A stretch of DNA of 29,365 bases from a virus. The notes under the pieces were generated by a model, which saw nothing but the letters and a program-made list of their open reading frames with translations, was not told where the DNA came from and did no database searches. The translations under genes and the position numbers were made by a program. Below are positions 12,210-20,733 of the stretch, one piece after another; positions within the stretch are counted from its first letter, which is position 1, and each line of letters opens with the position of its first letter. The stretch covers positions 1 through 29,365 of the IMG/VR virus record IMGVR_UViG_3300044729_002818; one strand, 5' to 3'.

Positions 12210-13964
12210 TTATCCGATATAAGCGACAATGAGATAGCCGCTTCCACCATCCCCACCGTTGCCACCTGTCGCGGTTCCTGATGAGTTGGTGTATGCCGTC
12301 GTCCCTGCGGCTGTCGTCGCATTGTTGCCCCACAACGCAGGACCGCCACCACCGCCGCCTGACCCGCTATTCGCGGAAGCGTTCCCTCCGTTCCCTCCCG
12401 CCGCTGAGATTCCTGTTCCCGCTGTGGTGCTGATCCAAAAGACCCCCGCGCCGCCGCCGCCGCCCGCCGTCTGAACCGCGCTTCCTGCGTAGTAGGTTGC
12501 CGTCCCTGTTGGCAGGGCTGAGCCGCTGTACGCAAATCCGCCTGAGCTGTCGATGCGAGTATCAGAACTGACGCCGCCCATACAAAGCCCGATTCCCGCC
12601 TGTCCTGCCGTTCCACCTTCGGTTCGCACGCCTCCCCTCGCAGTAATCTTTCCGCCAACCGTCGCACCGTCTGCCGTGCCGTTCGCTCCATTCGTACCCG
12701 AAAGAGCGAACGATTCTTGGAACGGTAGCGCGGTAAATCCGCTTGTCGTAAGGGTTGAGTTTGATACATCCGTCGTCGCGGTTGTGGTGCGAGCGGTTGA
12801 AGTCACCACTTTGTCTGGAAACGGCAGCGTGGTAGTCACCGTGCCAGATTGTGCGGTCACGGCGGCTGAGGCTGTGGTCGCGCAGACCAGATACGAACCG
12901 AAAGTGGTATTGCCCCCGACGCCGCCGTCCGCTCCTGCCGTCTGAATCGTTGCGGTCGTTACGCTAACGGCCTTCGTTGCCGTACCGCCCGCACCGCCCG
13001 CGCCGCCTGCGCCGATGCCGACGCTCACCGTCGCAACATCTCCGACGTACAGGTCGCGGAGAAGGCCATAGGCTCCCGGCTGACCCCCACCGCCGAGGCC
13101 GCCGCTGTCCCCTTGGCGCGAGATTTTTCCCTTCCCACCCTGCCCCCCGTTGCCTGCGGAGTATCCCGCAACCGCGACGAGATAATCCACGCCCGTAGGT
13201 CGCGTCCACGTGTCGCTCGACGTGAACGTTTCCGTCACGAGAAATGAGTTCCCTCCGCCCGCCGCAGGAGTGCTCGTCTGAAGAAGAAGACTCTTAATCG
13301 TCGCCTTCGCCGAGCCCGTGACCGTTCCGAGTGCCGTCATTGTGAACGTAAGATCCACATATGCCGCCGAAGAGCTGATCGCAGATCCGCCCGCGGTCGT
13401 CGTCCCGGAGATGCTCGTCCACGTCGTTACGTCCGTCACCGTTCCGATCGCGTACGACGAGAGGCTCGCCCCCGCTTCGGAGAAATATTCCGCGGAGAGA
13501 ACGAGGTTCCATTGAGCCGCGGTTCCGCCCGCGGTTCCACTTTTACTGAGAACCGAGAGGGCCTTCTGACGAAGGGCGAGATTATCGTCATTCAGGAGAA
13601 ACGATCGCGTCGTCATTGAGATCGCAGCGTCCACGGTCGCGGTTCCGAGGCTGAGCTCCACGCCCCACGTGGACGTCGCATCGTCGAAGACTGCGATCGC
13701 GGTTCCGTCTCCTTCGGTTCCGTTCTCGATCGTCCAATACGGAAGAGGGTTATCGTTATCAACGATCGGGAGCGTAGGATCGGGAGGCGTTAGGTTAAAA
13801 CTCGCGTTCGCGATCCCGAAAAGTGCCTGAGTTCGAGCTGCCACCCCGAGGGGAGAAGATCCGAACGTCGTATCCGAGGAGACGATCGAGTTCGCCTGAT
13901 CGTCAAGGATTCCCGCGCTCGTCGTCGCGATGAAGTTCTGATCCGATCCGATACGACTGCTCAC
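12210..13964 (-). CDS. Glycine-rich tail fibre or receptor-binding protein
   Basis: The 584-aa protein has an N-terminal virion-binding part (about 1-115), a beta-rich middle, then from about residue 250 a glycine-rich domain with TSSDTWTRPTGVDYLVAVAGYS followed by many Gly-Gly runs. That motif and composition match glycine-rich tail domains that form polyglycine-II-like or beta-stacked receptor-binding tips. It is last of the tail genes before lysis, where fibres lie. The glycine-rich part differs in base use from its neighbours. GTG at 13964 overlaps the hub stop. Confidence 0.8.
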   Translation of the reverse strand: MSSRIGSDQNFIATTSAGILDDQANSIVSSDTTFGSSPLGVAARTQALFGIANASFNLTPPDPTLPIVDNDNPLPYWTIENGTEGDGTAIAVFDDATSTWGVELSLGTATVDAAISMTTRSFLLNDDNLALRQKALSVLSKSGTAGGTAAQWNLVLSAEYFSEAGASLSSYAIGTVTDVTTWTSISGTTTAGGSAISSSAAYVDLTFTMTALGTVTGSAKATIKSLLLQTSTPAAGGGNSFLVTETFTSSDTWTRPTGVDYLVAVAGYSAGNGGQGGKGKISRQGDSGGLGGGGQPGAYGLLRDLYVGDVATVSVGIGAGGAGGAGGTATKAVSVTTATIQTAGADGGVGGNTTFGSYLVCATTASAAVTAQSGTVTTTLPFPDKVVTSTARTTTATTDVSNSTLTTSGFTALPFQESFALSGTNGANGTADGATVGGKITARGGVRTEGGTAGQAGIGLCMGGVSSDTRIDSSGGFAYSGSALPTGTATYYAGSAVQTAGGGGGAGVFWISTTAGTGISAAGGNGGNASANSGSGGGGGGPALWGNNATTAAGTTAYTNSSGTATGGNGGDGGSGYLIVAYIG

Positions 13965-16072
13965 GAGATCCCTCCCTTCTTAATGGCGTCCACGAGATTA
14001 TTCGGGCTCCTGCGATTAAACGTTACGCGGATGACCTGAACATACGATCCGGGCTCGAGGCTCCAATCCACCGTCTCGACCCTAAATAGGCCCGAGAGTG
14101 ATAGCGGGACGCACTCGATAAAAACGAACTGTCCCGGCTCCCACTTCGTCTGTAGGGCGAACGTTGAGGCTCCCGTCTGGTAGTAGCCCGCCGAGAACCC
14201 GAGGTTATTATGCGCCGCGGTTCCCGCTCCCCGAAGGGTAAACGTCCCCGTGAGGAGCGGTTTATGGCGTTCGATGAAGTATGACTTCGCCGCGCGCGTG
14301 ACCTGCGTCGCGGGCGATGCCGCTGCCGTCGGGAACTCCACGACTCCGTCGAAGACGGGCGCGCCCGCCCGATTCGTAAACCCGACCTCCGTATACTTAA
14401 TGACCTTCCGCGTCGTCGCGCCCGTCGTGGAGTTGAGTCCGAAGAGGGCCTGTTTCGTCGTCTGGTGATCGTATGAGACCTCGAGAGAATAGGGCGCGAC
14501 CGAAGCCGCCGCCGTCGTCGTATCAGGAGTCCCCGGAGAGGAGGTCGTGATCCGATACGGTGCGGTCGCGTACGTCGGCTGATTCGCGGTATTCACGAGC
14601 CGATACTGAAGAGCGCGGTTCGTAAGATTGATAAAGTATCGCCTCTCTTTAGAGTCCTGACCGCCGTAGAGCTCGACGATAGAATCGAGAACGCTACGAA
14701 GGGTTCCGCCCGGGATTGAGAGGCCCGCGTCGGATGAGGCCGCGACGGAGCTTGAGATTCCCGAGGTCGTCGTCGTAGAGACGAGACGTTGAACGGGATA
14801 CTCCCGCCGTTTATAGGAGTTCACCGTCGAGAGCACCTTCCGAACGGCGTCTCCCTCGTCTTCGCCTCCGACGATCGGGATCGTCGTTTGAGTCTGCGAT
14901 CCGATCGGCGTAATCGTCACGATTCCGCGGATCTCCCCCGCACCCGTCCACGTCTGAGCAAAGTTTAGCGAGGAGCTAAGGGTAAGCTCGAGGACGGTAT
15001 CTGAGATCTTCTTCACATTAGATCCCGAGAAGACGGCGTTAATCTGCGCCGTCGCCTTATCGGACGATCCGACCGCGTCTCGAATCTCGAGCGTATCGCC
15101 TGACGAGAGCCCGTGGAACGCGGTAGAAGATAAAGTGACGCGCACTTTATTAAGAATCTTCTTCGAACCCTTCGTCGCGTGAGCGATTGTTCCGATATTC
15201 CTATAGTTGTCGCCTGTTGCGTTGGAGCCCGTATTGGCGTACGTAAACGTCACGTCGTCGGGAGTCGAGGCGATCGTGAAGGTTCCGTTAAACGATGCGT
15301 TCACTCCGCCGATCACGGATGCGATCCTGACCTTATCTCCGACCGCGTATCCGTGATCCGTACTCGTCGTGACGGTCGTCACGTTCCCCGAACGGCTAAA
15401 CCCGCCCTCTCCTTCAGGGTCGCGCGCTTGACGCTCCTTTCCGAATACCACGAGGCGATCGAGAACGCCGTTCACCTCTTCGATACTGATATCAGAGATC
15501 GTCCCCTGACCTGATTCGTTCATCCGAGAGGCGATGCTCGCGATCGTTCCGATGAAGTAAAGATCCGTCGTATCCGTCGGAGCCGAGCCCGTATTCTTTT
15601 TGTAGAGCCTGATCCGCGCCTGATCGGGGATCGAAAGATGCCACGGCCCCGCGGACGGCGTGACGTCCTGAAGGAGCGTAAACGCCATCGAGCTCGTATT
15701 CCCGTCCCCCGATGCGCTCATCGAGAGCGATTCGAGCTCCACGTAGACGGCGAACGGACGATCTGCCGATGCGTAGCTGCCGAGAGGATTGAGAACATCC
15801 TGAGACGCCGCGCCCGTTGCGAGCGCGGTTCCCGAAGCCGTTCCCGAGGTCGTGCCCGAGGTATACGTGAGCGTCGTCCCGCTTGACGCCGTGACCTGAA
15901 AGACGCCGTTCATCGCCGTCCCCGCTCCGCCGAGCCCTTCGACCTGAACGTATGATCCCGTCGCGACGGAGTGAAACGATGCCGTCGTAATCGTTACGGT
16001 TCCCGAAGAGATGACGGCGGAGGAGATCGCGGGGAGATCGACGTAGAGTTGGAACGGCGCGGTTCCGGGCAT
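13961..16072 (-). CDS. Tail hub / baseplate protein with three inserted beta repeats
   Basis: The 703-aa protein follows the tape measure, where tail-tip genes lie. Residues 22-72, 228-280 and 308-368 look like three copies of one beta domain: each has a strand, a helix-like H-x(1-3)-G or T-G turn (FHSVATGSYV, DHGYAVGDKV, FHGLSSGDTL), an N-A/N-G-F turn and a closing strand. The rest is beta-rich, and WSLEPGSYVQVIRVTF near the C-terminus recalls hub proteins. ATG at 16072 overlaps the tape measure stop (TAATG). Its stop overlaps the next gene (GTGA). Confidence 0.78.
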   Translation of the reverse strand: MPGTAPFQLYVDLPAISSAVISSGTVTITTASFHSVATGSYVQVEGLGGAGTAMNGVFQVTASSGTTLTYTSGTTSGTASGTALATGAASQDVLNPLGSYASADRPFAVYVELESLSMSASGDGNTSSMAFTLLQDVTPSAGPWHLSIPDQARIRLYKKNTGSAPTDTTDLYFIGTIASIASRMNESGQGTISDISIEEVNGVLDRLVVFGKERQARDPEGEGGFSRSGNVTTVTTSTDHGYAVGDKVRIASVIGGVNASFNGTFTIASTPDDVTFTYANTGSNATGDNYRNIGTIAHATKGSKKILNKVRVTLSSTAFHGLSSGDTLEIRDAVGSSDKATAQINAVFSGSNVKKISDTVLELTLSSSLNFAQTWTGAGEIRGIVTITPIGSQTQTTIPIVGGEDEGDAVRKVLSTVNSYKRREYPVQRLVSTTTTSGISSSVAASSDAGLSIPGGTLRSVLDSIVELYGGQDSKERRYFINLTNRALQYRLVNTANQPTYATAPYRITTSSPGTPDTTTAAASVAPYSLEVSYDHQTTKQALFGLNSTTGATTRKVIKYTEVGFTNRAGAPVFDGVVEFPTAAASPATQVTRAAKSYFIERHKPLLTGTFTLRGAGTAAHNNLGFSAGYYQTGASTFALQTKWEPGQFVFIECVPLSLSGLFRVETVDWSLEPGSYVQVIRVTFNRRSPNNLVDAIKKGGIS

Positions 16073-17532
16073 TATCCGCGGCCTGTAATCCGAGTCCCGG
16101 TCGCGCTCCTGACTGACGCTCCGAGAGTTGTATTCACGCTCGAGGCGGCATCGCGCCCGAAGGTAATCGAGTTAGAAACGACGACGTCTCGCCCGCCTAC
16201 GGAATCCCGACCGCCGCCGCTCGTCACGGACGCAGGGACGACTCCCGTATTCCCGCCGAGCCCGAACGCGCCCCCGACTGCGCCCGCCGCTCCTCCGACG
16301 ATGCCCGCGACTGCCTTAATAAGAAATCCGATCGGGGAATCCATAATCGCCTTCCCGAGTTTCATTACGAAATCGATCGCGGTCGCGATAGCCCCGCCAA
16401 TATTCCCGAGGATCGAGAGAACGATCGAGAAGGCTCCGCCGATCGCCTGAACCGCGATCGCGAGAGGACCCGTACCGTCGCCCCATAGAACGCCCACGAG
16501 CTCGAAGACCTTTCCGACGAGTTTCCCCACGCCGTCGAAGAACCTTCCGAACGCGGGAACGAGGTCCTTCATAATGCCCCCGACGACCTGTCCGACGGAA
16601 TCCGTCACGCCCCCGGGCGCGGTAAGTTTCTCGATAAACCCGACGATCGCAGGGACGATCGTCCCGAAGATAAACTGTCCGACCTGAACGAGGACGGGGA
16701 TCAGGTTCCCGACGAATCCTGCGACTGTCTCGACGACTGACGCGATGAGACCGCGATTATTATCGATGAAGGACTTAATCCCGTCCACGACGGAGAGGAT
16801 GACGGGGAGGGCCTTCTCGTTAAAGACTTTAAGGAGATCGTTCACGATCGGGAGGAGAGACTGCCCGATGGACTCGCCCGCCTCGGCGAGCTGAATCGTA
16901 AGGGCCTCGATACCGCCCGCGGTCGTCTCCGTATACGCACCCGCCGAGCCCCCGAACTTCGCCGTTACGGCGTCGAGTGCCTTCGTACCTTTCGCGCCCT
17001 TCTCGAGCGCGACGCCCATTCGGGAGAGACCCGTCGTATTTCCGTCGTAGGCGCGCCCGACGAGGAGGGTCGCCTTCTCGAGAGAGATATTCTTCGCCCG
17101 GGCGAGATCCTGCGAAACGGCGAGGATCTTCTGAGCCTTTGAGAAGTTATTCGTGAACTGCGTCGCGGTTGCGAGCCCCGCGCGCACCTGATCGTCCGTG
17201 AACGCGAGCTTCGCTCCTGCCTTAATCGACTCCTCCGTCGCCGCGAGATTCTCCTTCGTGGCGATGCCGCGCGCCTTAAGGACTGCGACGAGTTTTGACT
17301 GAGCTGCCTCGTCCTCGATCGCGCCCTTCGTGAAGGCTGCGAGGGCGGCCCCTGCGCCCGCGACCGCGCCCACGATCGCCGCGATCCCGACCTTTAGCCC
17401 CGTCTTAAGGATGCCTCCCACTCCTGACGCGACTTTCCCGAGTCCCGAGATTGACTTCGAGAGCCCGCGGATAGTTGCGGACGCCGCGTCTTTCGCGAGA
17501 AATGCGAACGTGACCTGAGCGGATGAGCCCAT
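16072..17532 (-). CDS. Tape measure protein
   Basis: The 486-aa protein has an N-terminal Gly/Ala-rich hydrophobic stretch (VGIAAIVGAVAGAGAALAAF, residues about 48-67), a helical middle (AAQSKLVAVLKARGIATKENL; ILAVSQDLARAKNISLEKAT) and later hydrophobic helices (SVVETVAGFVGNLIPVLVQVG), as tape measures do. At roughly 1.5 angstrom per residue it predicts a tail near 73 nm, short for a siphovirus. It follows the chaperone pair. ATG at 17532 lies after a GAGG site. Confidence 0.92.
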   Translation of the reverse strand: MGSSAQVTFAFLAKDAASATIRGLSKSISGLGKVASGVGGILKTGLKVGIAAIVGAVAGAGAALAAFTKGAIEDEAAQSKLVAVLKARGIATKENLAATEESIKAGAKLAFTDDQVRAGLATATQFTNNFSKAQKILAVSQDLARAKNISLEKATLLVGRAYDGNTTGLSRMGVALEKGAKGTKALDAVTAKFGGSAGAYTETTAGGIEALTIQLAEAGESIGQSLLPIVNDLLKVFNEKALPVILSVVDGIKSFIDNNRGLIASVVETVAGFVGNLIPVLVQVGQFIFGTIVPAIVGFIEKLTAPGGVTDSVGQVVGGIMKDLVPAFGRFFDGVGKLVGKVFELVGVLWGDGTGPLAIAVQAIGGAFSIVLSILGNIGGAIATAIDFVMKLGKAIMDSPIGFLIKAVAGIVGGAAGAVGGAFGLGGNTGVVPASVTSGGGRDSVGGRDVVVSNSITFGRDAASSVNTTLGASVRSATGTRITGRG

Positions 17533-17535
17533 TCG

Positions 17536-18105
17536 TTACCTCGGCTTCGGGAGTCGAACGCGAACTCCGCCGCGTTTCGGGATACCGCGCTCGATAATAG
17601 ACGTCAGAGCATCGCCGAACATTCGTAGGATTGTGTCGAAGTTGCGGCTCACCGTCTCCTCGACGAACGGGCGACCCTTAACGGGAGACGTGCGCGTCGC
17701 CGAGAGGCGATACCCGATGCCCGGGATATTGAGGGCCTGAGCTCCCGACCTGCGGTTCGGCGTGATGGCGTACGGGACGCGCTTAATCCCCGACGTGACG
17801 ACGTAGCGGTAATATGCGCCCTTCGTATCGGCGCGGGACTTACCCGCCCTGATCCCGACGTAGGCTCCGGGTTTATTCTTCATCACGGGATTCGCCCAAA
17901 TCGCGCGACGGAGGCGTCCCGTCTTCGAGGGCGCGGCATTCTTCACGGGTTTAACCTGACCCTTCGCCGCGTAGAGGGCGGCGGCGGAGAGAGCCTTATC
18001 GATCCTCTTCTCGTCGAACCCTGCGGCGAGGGCGAGGGAGAGCCCTGAGATCTGCTCGAGCGTCTCCTTCGAGATCGTGATATCGACGCGGGATGATGCG
18101 GCCAC
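17536..18105 (-). CDS. HK97 gp10-like / minor tail protein
   Basis: The 189-aa basic protein has AAPSKTGRLRRAIW near residue 58-71 and GRPFVEETVSRNFDTILRMFGDALTSIIER near the end, the pattern of the HK97 gp10 / Ne1-like family (head-tail joining or tail component). Such genes usually lie before the tail terminator; here it is between the chaperones and the tape measure, which is unusual. GTG at 18105 overlaps the preceding TAG by one base. Confidence 0.75.
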   Translation of the reverse strand: MAASSRVDITISKETLEQISGLSLALAAGFDEKRIDKALSAAALYAAKGQVKPVKNAAPSKTGRLRRAIWANPVMKNKPGAYVGIRAGKSRADTKGAYYRYVVTSGIKRVPYAITPNRRSGAQALNIPGIGYRLSATRTSPVKGRPFVEETVSRNFDTILRMFGDALTSIIERGIPKRGGVRVRLPKPR

Positions 18106-18320
18106 TATCTCTCCTTCGTCTTACTGAGATCGGAGACAATCGTCCACCATCTTAGGACGTCCCCGAAATCCATCTCGAGGATTGTAGCGGGTGTGACTCC
18201 CCACTTCTCTGCGAGGACCACCGCGACGACTTCTGCGGGAGGACGAACGGGTCGCCCGAGGGCGATCAGTTGCGCCGCCCGCCTTACGCGGAAGGGAGGG
18301 CCGCCTTTAGTGCTCCCCAC
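18105..18320 (-). CDS. Tail assembly chaperone, second frame (gpT-like, probably via -1 frameshift)
   Basis: This 71-aa frame overlaps the end of the upstream chaperone in the -1 frame. The only nearby start is GTG at 18320, which lacks a good ribosome site, so it is probably made mainly as the C-terminal part of a frameshift fusion. It contains PPAEVVAVVLAEKWGVTPATILEMDFGDVLRWW, like the small tail-chaperone helices that sit before the tape measure. No perfect XXXYYYZ slip site is seen; near-matches are AAAGGCG and CCCTTCC. Confidence 0.75.
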   Translation of the reverse strand: MGSTKGGPPFRVRRAAQLIALGRPVRPPAEVVAVVLAEKWGVTPATILEMDFGDVLRWWTIVSDLSKTKER

Positions 18321-18574
18321 TTCTCGAGGAGCTGCGAGATCGCATCATCCGGGGCGAGGAGAACGTCCTCGATTGGATCTTCGTATCCCACCTCTTCGCG
18401 GAAGTTGTGCGCGACGATGATCGACTTAATCGCGTTCACGCGATCCGTCGGAGAATCAGACTCGAGCATTACTGCGAGCCTGAACGGGACGTGGAGTCTC
18501 ATCTCCGCCCACCATCCGTCAAATGGCGCGGTTAGTTCGATCCTGATCTTACGATCTGCGCGTACTTCGCTCAC
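18284..18574 (-). CDS. Tail assembly chaperone, first frame (gpG-like)
   Basis: This 96-aa acidic protein precedes the tape measure and overlaps the next frame by 37 bases. It starts at GTG 18574 after AGGAGG. Small pairs here bind the tape measure and guide tail-tube assembly. The downstream frame is -1 relative to this one, so a longer gpGT-like fusion may be made by frameshifting within 18284-18320. MRLHVPFRLAVMLESDSPTDRVNAIKSIIV resembles tail chaperones only in general pattern; the call depends on context. Confidence 0.8.
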   Translation of the reverse strand: MSEVRADRKIRIELTAPFDGWWAEMRLHVPFRLAVMLESDSPTDRVNAIKSIIVAHNFREEVGYEDPIEDVLLAPDDAISQLLEKWGALKAALPSA

Positions 18575-18605
18575 GTTGCCTCCTTCTTCTCGCCTCCCGA
18601 AGAAC

Positions 18606-19631
18606 TTACGGGAGCGCGCTCACGCTATTGACTGCCACAACCTTAAACGGCTTCAGGCTCACGGGATCTGTTGCGATTCGTGCCGTGACCGTCATCGTCG
18701 TAATGCCTTCGTCTTCACCTGCGATAGGAGTTACCTCTGAGACGACGGTCGAGAGGTAGATCGTGAGGGAATACGTTCCGTCCGTCCACGTGAGACGGAT
18801 AAACTTCTGCGTTCCGAGATCCTTAAAGAACTCGTCGGATGCTGAAGCGTTGGATTGAACCGTCATCGTAAGCTCACCGCCGAGACGCGCCGTCTCTGCG
18901 TGACCCGAGATCGTCGCGGTTCCGTTGAGCGCGCTCCACTTCGCGAGGCCCGTCTGAATCGTGAGCCCGAAGTCGAGGGCGTACCCGTAATCGGTGAAAG
19001 TTCCCGTCGCGAGTGCGGTTCCGATCGCGACCTTCCATAGTCGCCCCGGCATAAAGACGGACGTCGGGATCGCGGTAGACGCCGCAGGGTTCGTCGTCGT
19101 CTCGGCGACGTTCTGCGCGAAGAGCGTCGCGCTGAGAGAGGTTAGTCCTGAGCGTTCCGCGGAGATCGTGATCTCCGTTGGCATCGCGTAGTTAATGAGG
19201 TAGGCGTTACCGCCCGTCGTCGTCCCGCCGAGCGCGTCCTGCGAGATGAACGAATAAGAAGTCGGAGACTGCGATGCGCTTCCGTTCGAAGGGTCCGTCG
19301 TCCACGTATACGGGGCCGCAGTCCCGGAGATCGAAGGAGAGAACGCCATCCCGAGCCAGATTGACGCCTCGTCTACGGATACCGCAGGGACGGAGACGGA
19401 GATCTCAGGCTCGTTAGAAATGAGCGTCGCCTGAGTTGCGATGATAGGCGCGCGGTAGGCGATGGATCGCTCCTCGCCAAGCTCCCACGTCTTCCCGAGA
19501 GTAATGAGGCCCGTAGGCTCGACGAGAAACTTCCGTCCGCCCGAAGCGAACGAAGGAGAAGTCCCCGCGGTTCCCTCGGCCTTACCAATGAGGGACGCGA
19601 ATAGGATGGAGCCCGTATTAGCTGCCGGCAC
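18606..19631 (-). CDS. Major tail tube protein
   Basis: The 341-aa protein is Ser/Thr/Ala/Gly-rich and beta-rich, with repeated blocks such as PEISVSVPAVSVDEASIWLG and AMPTEITISAERSGLTSLSA, fitting a long-tail tube subunit. GTG at 19631 follows AAGGAGAG. Just downstream are the two small overlapping tail-chaperone frames and then the tape measure, the standard siphovirus order. It may carry an extra C-terminal domain (about residues 280-341). Confidence 0.86.
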   Translation of the reverse strand: MPAANTGSILFASLIGKAEGTAGTSPSFASGGRKFLVEPTGLITLGKTWELGEERSIAYRAPIIATQATLISNEPEISVSVPAVSVDEASIWLGMAFSPSISGTAAPYTWTTDPSNGSASQSPTSYSFISQDALGGTTTGGNAYLINYAMPTEITISAERSGLTSLSATLFAQNVAETTTNPAASTAIPTSVFMPGRLWKVAIGTALATGTFTDYGYALDFGLTIQTGLAKWSALNGTATISGHAETARLGGELTMTVQSNASASDEFFKDLGTQKFIRLTWTDGTYSLTIYLSTVVSEVTPIAGEDEGITTMTVTARIATDPVSLKPFKVVAVNSVSALP

Positions 19632-19646
19632 GTCTACTCTCCTTCT

Positions 19647-20087
19647 TTATGCGGACGGGGCGATAACCTCGACCCCGATGATCTGAATATTAGCGTTCAC
19701 GATGATAAACGAGGCGTCCCCGTACTCGGACGAGTCTACATTAGTCGAGACGACGGACGCCTGAGAGACTCCATTAGTCCCGTTAAGTTGGACGCCGTCG
19801 AGAAGGACGTCGCGCATAAAGGCGCGCCACTTCGCCGTCCTCGCATAGTTCCGCGCGTACTCCACGAGCGGGAGATAAAGCGTCGCCGTAACGGAGAGGT
19901 TCGTCTGCCGATTCGAGGCCCCGTAGGCGATGGAGTCGCCGCCCGGGTAGAGGACGACCGCAGGGGTCGCGCCCATCCCGTCGGGAGGGTAGGCGAAGGA
20001 CTGCTTCAGGGTTTCGCCCGTAGGCGGAGTCGCCGCCTTAATATGCGCCGCGAGAGCCTCGAGGATCGTCGCGTCGTCGAACGCCAT
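19647..20087 (-). CDS. Probable tail terminator / tail completion protein
   Basis: The 146-aa protein sits just before the major tail protein, where siphovirus tail terminators lie. Its order fits: an N-terminal helix (DATILEALAAHIKAA), then strands and a helix (YARTAKWRAFMRDVLLDGVQL), ending in beta (FIIVNANIQIIGVEVI). Such proteins cap the tail tube and join it to the head. The assignment rests on position and general pattern, not on a firm motif. Confidence 0.72.
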   Translation of the reverse strand: MAFDDATILEALAAHIKAATPPTGETLKQSFAYPPDGMGATPAVVLYPGGDSIAYGASNRQTNLSVTATLYLPLVEYARNYARTAKWRAFMRDVLLDGVQLNGTNGVSQASVVSTNVDSSEYGDASFIIVNANIQIIGVEVIAPSA

Positions 20088-20695
20088 TAGACCGCCTCGC
20101 GGATGACTCGATACGGGCGGAGCATTAGTTCCACGTCAGGATCGAGGCGCGAGAGGAGGCGTACGATGCCGCCTTCAGGTGACCCGGCGACCCCGTAGGG
20201 CGACTGACGTCTCGCGTGGATTCGTGAGCATTGTAGGAGCGCGGCGGCCTTCACGGGCTCGGGGACGCTTCCGCCCCAACCTCTCGTCCCGATCACCTGT
20301 ACGCCCTCCGTGACGCCGAGCGGGAGGGTATGAGAACCGAAGCTCGTAATCTGAATCGCGGTATAGGGCCATCCGGGGACGACCTTATTCGTCGCGAGGC
20401 GATAATCCGTTCCCGCCGTGAGCGTGATCTCAGGCGTCCCGTCATTGTCTTCGTCCGTCTTAATCGAAGTAACCACGCTCCAATCTCCAATCGGGAGAAA
20501 GAGATAGTTATCCGCGGTAAACGTGACGGTCCCTGCGACGGAGTAAAAGAAGCGTCCGCAATAATCATCGATCGCGCGAGAAACGCTCGTGACGACCTGA
20601 TCGATCTCTTCGGAATCAGGGACGAGCGTAGCCGTCCCGAGCCCGAGGGCCTGTTGGACGTTGTCCCGCGTAACGTATCCGTTCGTAATCGCCAC
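20087..20695 (-). CDS. Head-tail connector (HK97 gp6-like adaptor)
   Basis: The 202-aa protein begins YVTRDNVQQALGL, followed by helices EEIDQVVTSVSRAIDDYCGRFF, a beta-rich middle, and VPEPVKAAALLQCSRIHARR then SPYGVAG near residues 148-175. This layout is typical of gp6-like adaptors that form a ring under the portal. GTG at 20695 follows AAGGAGA. The order connector, terminator, tail tube downstream fits this role. The stop overlaps the next start (20087). Confidence 0.85.
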   Translation of the reverse strand: MAITNGYVTRDNVQQALGLGTATLVPDSEEIDQVVTSVSRAIDDYCGRFFYSVAGTVTFTADNYLFLPIGDWSVVTSIKTDEDNDGTPEITLTAGTDYRLATNKVVPGWPYTAIQITSFGSHTLPLGVTEGVQVIGTRGWGGSVPEPVKAAALLQCSRIHARRQSPYGVAGSPEGGIVRLLSRLDPDVELMLRPYRVIREAV

Positions 20696-20733
20696 GGTAT
20701 CTCCTTCTCTTCGCGCGGTCGCGCGCGGTTATC

